Assembly (NCBI RefSeq): GCF_900109465.1
Contig: NZ_FOAZ01000001.1
Span: 447,926 to 511,925 of the forward strand
Length of the DNA: 64,000 bases
Reading direction: 5' to 3'
From: Streptacidiphilus jiangxiensis
GTDB taxonomy: Bacteria; Actinomycetota; Actinomycetes; Streptomycetales; Streptomycetaceae
Shown here piece by piece: positions 63,598 through 64,000 of the stretch. The notes below the pieces were generated by a model, which searched no databases, was not told the origin of the DNA, and saw only the letters and a list, made by a program, of their open reading frames with translations. The position numbers were made by a program, and so were the translations under genes. Each line of letters begins with the position of its first letter. The stretch's first letter is position 1.

Positions 63598-64000
63598 ATG
63601 TCGGAAGAGCAGTTGGAAGCGCCGCAGCAGGTGATCGGTGAGGAGCCGGACACCTCCCGTGGCACTGCGCGGCCCATCACCGTGGTCGGGAACCCGGTCC
63701 TGCACCACCCGTGCGCCACGGTGACCGAGTTCGGGCCGGAGCTGCACGCGCTGATCGACGACATGTTCGTCAGCATGTACGCCGCCGAGGGCGTGGGTCT
63801 GGCTGCGAACCAGATCGGCGTCGCGCAGCGGGTCTTCGTCTACGACTGCCCGGACGACGACAACGTGCGTCACATCGGCGTCGTGGTGAACCCGGTCCTG
63901 GACGACCTGGAGCCCTCGCAGCGGGTGCTGGACGACGGCAACGAGGGCTGCCTGTCCGTGCCGGGCGCGTACGCCGAGCTGGCCCGGCCGGACTTCGCGA
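63598..64000 (+). CDS. def: Peptide deformylase (3' end beyond window)
   Basis: Metal-dependent enzyme that removes the N-formyl group from nascent proteins; 134 codons are visible. After a hydrophilic 25-residue N-terminus comes [19 protein letters not shown]. Motif I is [12 protein letters not shown] near residue 65 and motif [15 protein letters not shown] near 121, with the metal-binding Cys. Motif III (HEFDH type) would lie past the right edge. It has a hydrophilic extension compared with E. coli Def, as in other actinobacterial paralogues. RBS GAAGGCGAGAG precedes ATG 63598. Confidence 0.94.
   Translation, partial: MSEEQLEAPQQVIGEEPDTSRGTARPITVVGNPVLHHPCATVTEFGPELHALIDDMFVSMYAAEGVGLAANQIGVAQRVFVYDCPDDDNVRHIGVVVNPVLDDLEPSQRVLDDGNEGCLSVPGAYAELARPDFA

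Overview
High-GC (about 70-75%) chromosomal DNA of a filamentous actinobacterium, most probably Streptomycetaceae (Streptomyces, Kitasatospora or Streptacidiphilus; I cannot tell which). The signs are codon bias with G/C in third positions, a WblC/WhiB7-type regulator, a SigR-RsrA pair, a SpoIIE-type phosphatase with an anti-sigma ATPase, and a gene order that, from memory, matches both the S. coelicolor SCO5166-SCO5220 region and, scattered, M. tuberculosis Rv3193c-Rv3228. The window is mostly ordinary core chromosome with no CRISPR array, rRNA operon, insertion sequence or prophage.

Layout. 1-5 kb: DEAD-box RNA helicase (runs off the left edge), ferritin-like protein, DUF3107 protein, TetR regulator. 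5-11.4 kb: alpha/beta hydrolase, a three-gene surface-polysaccharide-like operon (PelF-like glycosyltransferase, membrane protein, epimerase) and moeZ. 11.4-12.5 kb: gene-poor, palindrome-rich stretch with a 42-residue membrane protein. 12.5-15.5 kb: flippase fused to a degenerate kinase-like domain. 15.7-34.5 kb: DNA and nucleotide maintenance (alkyltransferase-like protein, AdnA, a lipoprotein, AdnB, NudC, mycoredoxin, UvrD2) mixed with signalling genes. 34.46-36 kb: wblC with a long attenuator-like leader. 36-46.7 kb: ABC1 kinase, orphan ThiF/E1-like protein, metallopeptidases, NUDIX, SDR, MoaE, PDZ-Lon protease, PPA1309 protein and a shortened UPF0182 protein. 46.7-47.1 kb: two identical initiator tRNA genes. 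47.4-64 kb: Sel1-repeat protein, Fur regulator, DedA, HisN, secreted beta-helix protein, SugE-type exporter, RsgA, AroA, M50 peptidase, SRAP protein, SigR-RsrA, two HD-domain membrane proteins, a TPR-like protein and the start of peptide deformylase.

Regulation ties several parts together. Matches to the SigR promoter consensus (GGAAT-N18-GTTG) lie upstream of moeZ, mycoredoxin and sigR itself, so a thiol-oxidative-stress regulon is written across the window. wblC has an AT-rich element against its -35 region, a translated leader ORF, a strong intrinsic terminator and a competing upstream segment: the parts of an antibiotic-sensing transcription attenuator. About ten genes have a TANNNT-like -10 box 6-7 nt before the start codon and no Shine-Dalgarno, and are predicted to make leaderless mRNAs.

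Long open frames opposite adnA, adnB, uvrD2 and other genes are GC-codon-bias shadows and were left out. Start codons were chosen by ribosome-binding sites, leaderless promoters or family N-termini. All family names rest on reading the sequence, not on a database search.
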